Positions 16,678-19,993 of a DNA stretch of 19,993 nt are shown here, piece by piece. The position numbers were made by a program, and so were the translations under genes. The first letter of the stretch is position 1. The number at the start of each line of letters is the position of its first letter. The notes under the pieces are model-generated. The model had not been told where the DNA came from, made no database searches, and was given only the letters and a program-made list of their open reading frames with translations. The stretch spans positions 1 to 19,993 of the forward strand of contig CAJTVY010000054.1 of NCBI GenBank assembly GCA_910579925.1, read 5' to 3'. The stretch is from an uncultured Dorea sp. Its GTDB lineage: Bacteria > Bacillota > Clostridia > Lachnospirales > Lachnospiraceae.

Positions 16678-17958
16678 ATGAAAAGGTATTGGAAAAAGAA
16701 TAAAGTGTTTCTGGCAGCTTCATTAGCGTTTGGTTTGCTTGCGTCTGTACTAACCACCGGTGTTTCTATTGTTCTTCAGAAAGTAATCGATGCGGCTGCA
16801 GAGAAGCAGATGGAAATATTCAGAAATTTATTTATTTTTACGATTGTCTACATGCTTGCGTTATGCACCGTGAATTTTCTGAGTTCTCTTTCGGCCAGAT
16901 ATCTGACTAAAAGAATGATCCGGCAGTACCGTCAGGATATTTTCGAAGGAATTATGAGCCGGCGTCCGGCCTGGTTTCATGAGGAAAATACGGCGGACTA
17001 TCTGTCTGCACTGACGTTTTTACTGATGTTTCTGATACCGGCAGTAATCGGGAAGACTCTGGAAAAACGGCAGGATCTGGTATCACGTCAGATGTCTGTA
17101 TTTACAGAGAAGATCAAGGATATTTTTTCGGGTTATGATGTATTGAAAAGTTACAACCGCATTGAGGCTGCGAATAACCGGTTCAGCAGTGAAAATGAGA
17201 CAGAGGCAGGAATCGGATTTCGAGCGGCAAAGCTGTTTGCGTTAAATGAAGGACTATCGGATACGCTTTCGGTTCTGTCTACGATTATGGTTATTTTTGC
17301 AGCCGCTTATCTGGTGCTTATGGGACGTATTTCTATGGGAACATTGCTTGCGCTGGTACAGTTAAGCGGTACCTTTATGGCTCCTGTCATACTGCTTCTG
17401 CAGAATGTCCCGAAGATCAGAAGCATGAAATCGGTGATTGTCCGGTTAAATGGTTATACCCAGGGGGATTCTGAGGCAGAAGAGCGCAGGAAACTTTTGC
17501 AGGGGAGTCCTTCATTTGAGCATGATATCGAGTTGAGGAAGGTTTCTTTTTCATATAAAAAAGATAGACCTGTATTGTGCGGGGCGGCTATGCGGTTTGA
17601 AAAAGGCAAAAAGTATGCGATTATGGGTCCAAGCGGATGTGGGAAGAGTACGCTGCTGAAATTGATGACGGGCTATTATGAAAACTATGACGGCAAGATC
17701 CTGTATGACGGCATTGAACTGCGCGCCCTGGACGGGGATCAGATTGCGGGACTTGTGTCGGTGATTCATCAGAACGTTTATCTTTTTAACGGAACCATCA
17801 GAGAAAATATTCTTCTGGATGAAGAGTTCTCAGAAGGAGAACTTTCGGAAGCGGTGGAAAAAAGCGGAGTGTCGCTGTTTTCCGATGAGAAAGAGGAAGG
17901 GCTGGATACCCGGGTAGGAGAGAACGGCAGATATGACGGGATTTACCAGATGGGTTGA
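16678..17958 (+). pseudogene. ABC exporter, inactivated by two in-frame deletions
   Basis: 426 aa against about 580-600 for an intact fused ABC exporter (membrane domain plus ATPase). Membrane helices are visible at about 10-35, 50-72, 114-125, 195-216 and 228-243. The first break lies after LSALT at residue 113: the usual ND-rich segment and about two helices are missing and FLLMFLIP follows directly. The ATPase keeps Walker A (GPSGCGKST, 317-325) and the Q-loop (Q365). At VGENG (about 413-417) it jumps to RYDGIYQMG and stops, without the LSGGQ signature, Walker B, D-loop or His switch. RYDGIYQMG resembles the last residues of normal exporters, so the second deletion probably joined two ENGR-like stretches. 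The product cannot hydrolyse ATP in the usual way. GGAGG lies 7 bases before the ATG. Confidence 0.85.
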
Positions 17959-17983
17959 AAATTATTAAGAGGCTGTTTATACT
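17955..17983 (+). promoter_or_regulatory. Promoter of the ArsR-type regulator
   Basis: TTGAAA (17955-17960), a 17-base spacer, and TATACT (17978-17983). The -35 overlaps the stop codon of the broken ABC gene. Initiation near 17990 gives a leader of about 40 nt with GGGAGG at 18015-18020. Confidence 0.6.
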
Positions 17984-18028
17984 AATCTGTAGAAGCAGGG
18001 AACAGTGGGGAAATGGGAGGTGCGTGGA

Positions 18029-19045
18029 ATGGAAGCGGAGTTTAGGAAGGAATTACACCCTGTGCTTGAGACTCTGGGGCTGATTCTGGTCATGAAGAAT
18101 TTTAATTCCATAAAGTCAGACTTGTTACGGTCGCTGAATGAGATGGAAATTGACGGAGAGATGTTCTATGAACGGAATCTGTCTTTTCTGGAAAATTACG
18201 TGGGCGAATTCGAGAAAAAGTATATTGCAGATCCAAAGGAGGATTTTTTCTTTGGAAAATGCTTTGAGTTTTTTCAGATGGTATCTGCCCTTGTGATCGA
18301 ATACCCGGAATTGGAGGCGGAGATTGACGCTTTAACGGATGAGGCGGTACTTCGGAAGGTAGAATTATTCCTGGAGGATGTGAAGGGGAAGGCGCCTGGG
18401 ACTGGTACGATGGAGGAACGGTTTGCTGCGATCCAATCTATAGATTGTGCTGAGGATACGAAATGGAAGCTCTTCATGCTGCTGAACCATCCTCTTGATC
18501 AGTTCCGGGCCCTTGCCAGAATCTACAGGAAGAACAGGCCTGCGTTTGATTATACTGTGGAGAAGAATCGGGAATGTCTGGATGCGTTGCTTCTGGCTGC
18601 CCCGGCGGAGGCTTCGGCGACGATGGGGAATCTGATTGCCGGGGTGGCTGAAGGACCTGTGGCGGTTTACTGGACTGCAGTTTTTCCGGTGATGGAGTGG
18701 CTGCTCTCCCATACGGCTTTTCAAGGAATACTGGCGGATAAACTGGATCTTCACAAAAAGGGAATTTCAGATGCCCGGGAGATACTGCCGGGGATGTTAA
18801 AGGTGCTGGGGGATAAGAGTAAGTTTGAAATTCTGTGTTCAGTGAAGGAACGGGGAAAGTATAACCTGGAGATTGCAAAAGAGCTTGGGATTACTCCGGC
18901 AACGGCGTCCCACCATATGGGAATTCTGCTTTCCAGCCATTTTGTGGAGGTTGAGAAGCGGGAGGGGCGGGTGTATTATCATCTGAATCAGGATACGGTC
19001 AGAGAAATGATTGGGTTTCTGGAGGGGATTTTCCTGCATTCGTGA
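18029..19045 (+). CDS. Long ArsR-type transcriptional regulator
   Basis: 338-aa protein with a C-terminal winged helix of the ArsR (HTH_5) kind at about 252-338: LKVLGDKSKFEIL, then YNLEIAKELGITPATASHHM as the helix-turn-helix (from about 277) and the wing VEVEKREGRVYYHL. The first 250 residues are helical and uncharacterised; no Cys-metal motif is evident, so metal sensing is not supported. Long ArsR-type proteins of this layout often sit beside ABC exporter genes in Clostridia, as here. The likely target is its own cluster, including the exporter gene that is now broken. The ATG at 18029 is chosen because GGGAGG lies 8 bases upstream; an in-frame GTG at 18005 has no ribosome site. Confidence 0.87.
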   Translation: MEAEFRKELHPVLETLGLILVMKNFNSIKSDLLRSLNEMEIDGEMFYERNLSFLENYVGEFEKKYIADPKEDFFFGKCFEFFQMVSALVIEYPELEAEIDALTDEAVLRKVELFLEDVKGKAPGTGTMEERFAAIQSIDCAEDTKWKLFMLLNHPLDQFRALARIYRKNRPAFDYTVEKNRECLDALLLAAPAEASATMGNLIAGVAEGPVAVYWTAVFPVMEWLLSHTAFQGILADKLDLHKKGISDAREILPGMLKVLGDKSKFEILCSVKERGKYNLEIAKELGITPATASHHMGILLSSHFVEVEKREGRVYYHLNQDTVREMIGFLEGIFLHS

Positions 19046-19050
19046 CAGAA

Positions 19051-19194
19051 ATGGTGGAATGTGTGGATAGGGGAACGCTTTCGAAGTGCGCAGAACCTAT
19101 AAGTATGAATCTTCGGGCGGACCATACTTTTGTAGAGGATGAAGGATGGCATTTGGCTTCAAAGCGATATGAAGAATTTCTTAACAGGCATTAA
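19051..19194 (+). pseudogene. Small ORF, probable C-terminal remnant of a lost gene
   Basis: 47 codons beginning 5 bases after the ArsR-type stop, with no ribosome site. The second half (MNLRADHTFVEDEGWHLAS then KRYEEFLNRH) looks like the end of an ordinary enzyme rather than random sequence. It contains no motif I can name. Since the neighbouring exporter also carries deletions, a decayed remnant is the best reading; a short real gene is possible. Confidence 0.35.
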
Positions 19195-19355
19195 AATAAG
19201 AAGGTGGTGTATTTAGAGGCTCTATCAATGCAGACATTGGAGAGATACTGAAACAATTATAAGATAGCAGATTTAATTCTCTCACTTAGAAAATAGCGCT
19301 GCTTTTGATGTTAATACTTTCCCTCATTTGCGGGCATAGTGAAAATATCGGTTTG
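19195..19355. other. Intergenic stretch without a recognisable gene
   Basis: AT-rich stretch with stops in all plus-strand frames. A 15-codon open tail (GSINADIGEILKQL, stop at 19260) reads like a protein C-terminus but has a stop one codon upstream. No terminator or promoter stands out here. Confidence 0.5.
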
Positions 19356-19388
19356 AATCGGGTCACAATCGGGTCACAATCGGGTCAC
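19356..19388 (+). repeat. Three perfect tandem 11-bp repeats (AATCGGGTCAC)
   Basis: Three identical head-to-tail copies (19356-19366, 19367-19377, 19378-19388) end five bases before the -35 of the next promoter. An 11-bp period places each copy on nearly the same face of the helix, as expected for cooperative binding of a regulator. The unit is not palindromic. Confidence 0.95.
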
Positions 19389-19393
19389 GCACA

Positions 19394-19422
19394 TTGACAC
19401 GATTGACTAGATTTGATATGAT
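19394..19422 (+). promoter_or_regulatory. Promoter of the AlbA_2 gene
   Basis: A perfect TTGACA (19394-19399), a 17-base spacer, and TATGAT (19417-19422) preceded by TGA as an extended -10. This is the strongest promoter in the window by consensus match. Initiation is expected near 19429, 26 bases before the start codon. Confidence 0.8.
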
Positions 19423-19454
19423 ATATTCAGAGAATGGGTAAAGGAGATTACGAT

Positions 19455-19993
19455 ATGCTTTTTCAGGAAAGTGAAACCGTAGAGTTTAAGGAAGTAGTCG
19501 TAGACGATATAAAGAAGGAAATCATTGCCTTTGCTAACTGTGATGGCGGCAAACTGTATATTGGCATCCGGGATGACGGTACAGTAGCCGGACTTGATAA
19601 TCCTGACAGCGTTTCTCTGCAGATCAGCAATATGGTAAGGGACGCAATTAAGCCCGATGTGACAATGTTTCTGCATTATAAAACAATAAAGGAAGATGGA
19701 AAAGAAATTGTTGAGGTGGATATTCAGCGCGGAACGGATCGCCCTTACTATCTTGCTAAAAAAGGGATGCGCCCAGAGGGTGTATATGTCAGACAGGGAT
19801 ATTCTTCTGTCCCAGCCACTGACACGGCAATCCGTCATATGATTAAGGAAACGGATGGAGACCGCTTTGAGGCTATGCGTTGTTTAAATCAGGAACTTAC
19901 ATTTGAAGCCGCAAAAAAAGAATTTGCGCTTCGGAAAGTGGAGTTTGGGTCACTGCAAAAGCGTACTTTGAAGCTGATCGATCAGGATAACCT
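19455..19993 (+). CDS. AlbA_2 (Schlafen-type) domain protein, 3' end outside window
   Basis: 179 codons are visible and the frame is open at the right edge. Residues 4-45 carry the AlbA_2 signature: SETVEFKE, then IIAFANCDGGKLYIGIRDDG and GL. The domain continues to about 125 with VEVDIQRGTDRPYYLAKKG, GVYVRQG and SSVPAT. In bacteria this domain usually opens proteins that continue with an ATPase-like (HATPase_c_4) module and a winged helix, and that are often labelled putative transcriptional regulators; whether this one does lies beyond the window. AAGGAG lies 8 bases before the ATG. The tandem 11-bp repeats and near-consensus promoter directly upstream suggest tight control, possibly by its own product (inference). 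It may be accessory or defence-linked, but nothing visible proves this. Confidence 0.88.
   Translation, partial: MLFQESETVEFKEVVVDDIKKEIIAFANCDGGKLYIGIRDDGTVAGLDNPDSVSLQISNMVRDAIKPDVTMFLHYKTIKEDGKEIVEVDIQRGTDRPYYLAKKGMRPEGVYVRQGYSSVPATDTAIRHMIKETDGDRFEAMRCLNQELTFEAAKKEFALRKVEFGSLQKRTLKLIDQDN

Noticed and set aside
19215..19262. A second gene remnant ending GSINADIGEILKQL.
   Set aside because: A stop lies one codon upstream and only 15 codons remain, so it cannot be told from chance.
19356..19388. A CRISPR array or replication iterons.
   Set aside because: The repeats are 11 bp with no spacers, and no cas or replication gene is near; the position next to a promoter suggests a regulatory array.
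19407..19838. A 143-codon minus-strand open frame.
   Set aside because: It is antisense to the AlbA_2 coding region, whose motifs, promoter and ribosome site are clear.

Overview
The window looks like the chromosome of a Gram-positive gut-type Clostridia, most likely a Lachnospiraceae member. This is inferred from strong AGGAGG-type ribosome sites, sigma-A promoters with extended -10 elements, moderate GC content, a dual-SBP EAL signalling protein and a long ArsR-type regulator next to an ABC exporter. No species is claimed.

Layout. The left edge holds the 5' part of a minus-strand tRNA-Pro(UGG) gene with its promoter. A minus-strand gene for a membrane cyclic-di-GMP phosphodiesterase follows (two periplasmic-type solute-binding domains, one membrane segment, degenerate GGDEF, intact EAL). 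A short intergenic region then carries two divergent promoters. The plus-strand promoter feeds a ~139-nt leader with a small hairpin and a strong terminator-like hairpin just upstream of the first gene. It drives a tight seven-gene operon of about 13 kb (3460-16471) that ends at a 16-bp-stem terminator.

The operon is the most interesting part. It encodes a DUF6603 protein, two large uncharacterised proteins (722 and 1094 aa) whose motifs I recognise from unassigned gene sets in distant bacteria, two proteins ending in Ig-like repeats, a protein carrying a Hint (intein/hedgehog-type) self-processing domain, and a 200-aa small partner. None of the seven has a signal peptide or an obvious membrane segment. 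The genes overlap or nearly touch, so they are probably made together and may form one assembly. Its function is unknown and I do not assign one. The fifth gene carries an apparent one-base insertion at a G-run that cuts off its last Ig-like repeat.

Downstream are an ABC exporter gene ruined by two in-frame deletions, an ArsR-type regulator with its own promoter, a small gene remnant, three perfect tandem 11-bp repeats placed just upstream of a near-consensus promoter, and the first ~180 codons of an AlbA_2 (Schlafen-type) protein that runs off the right edge.

Family names rest on remembered motifs; no database search was run.
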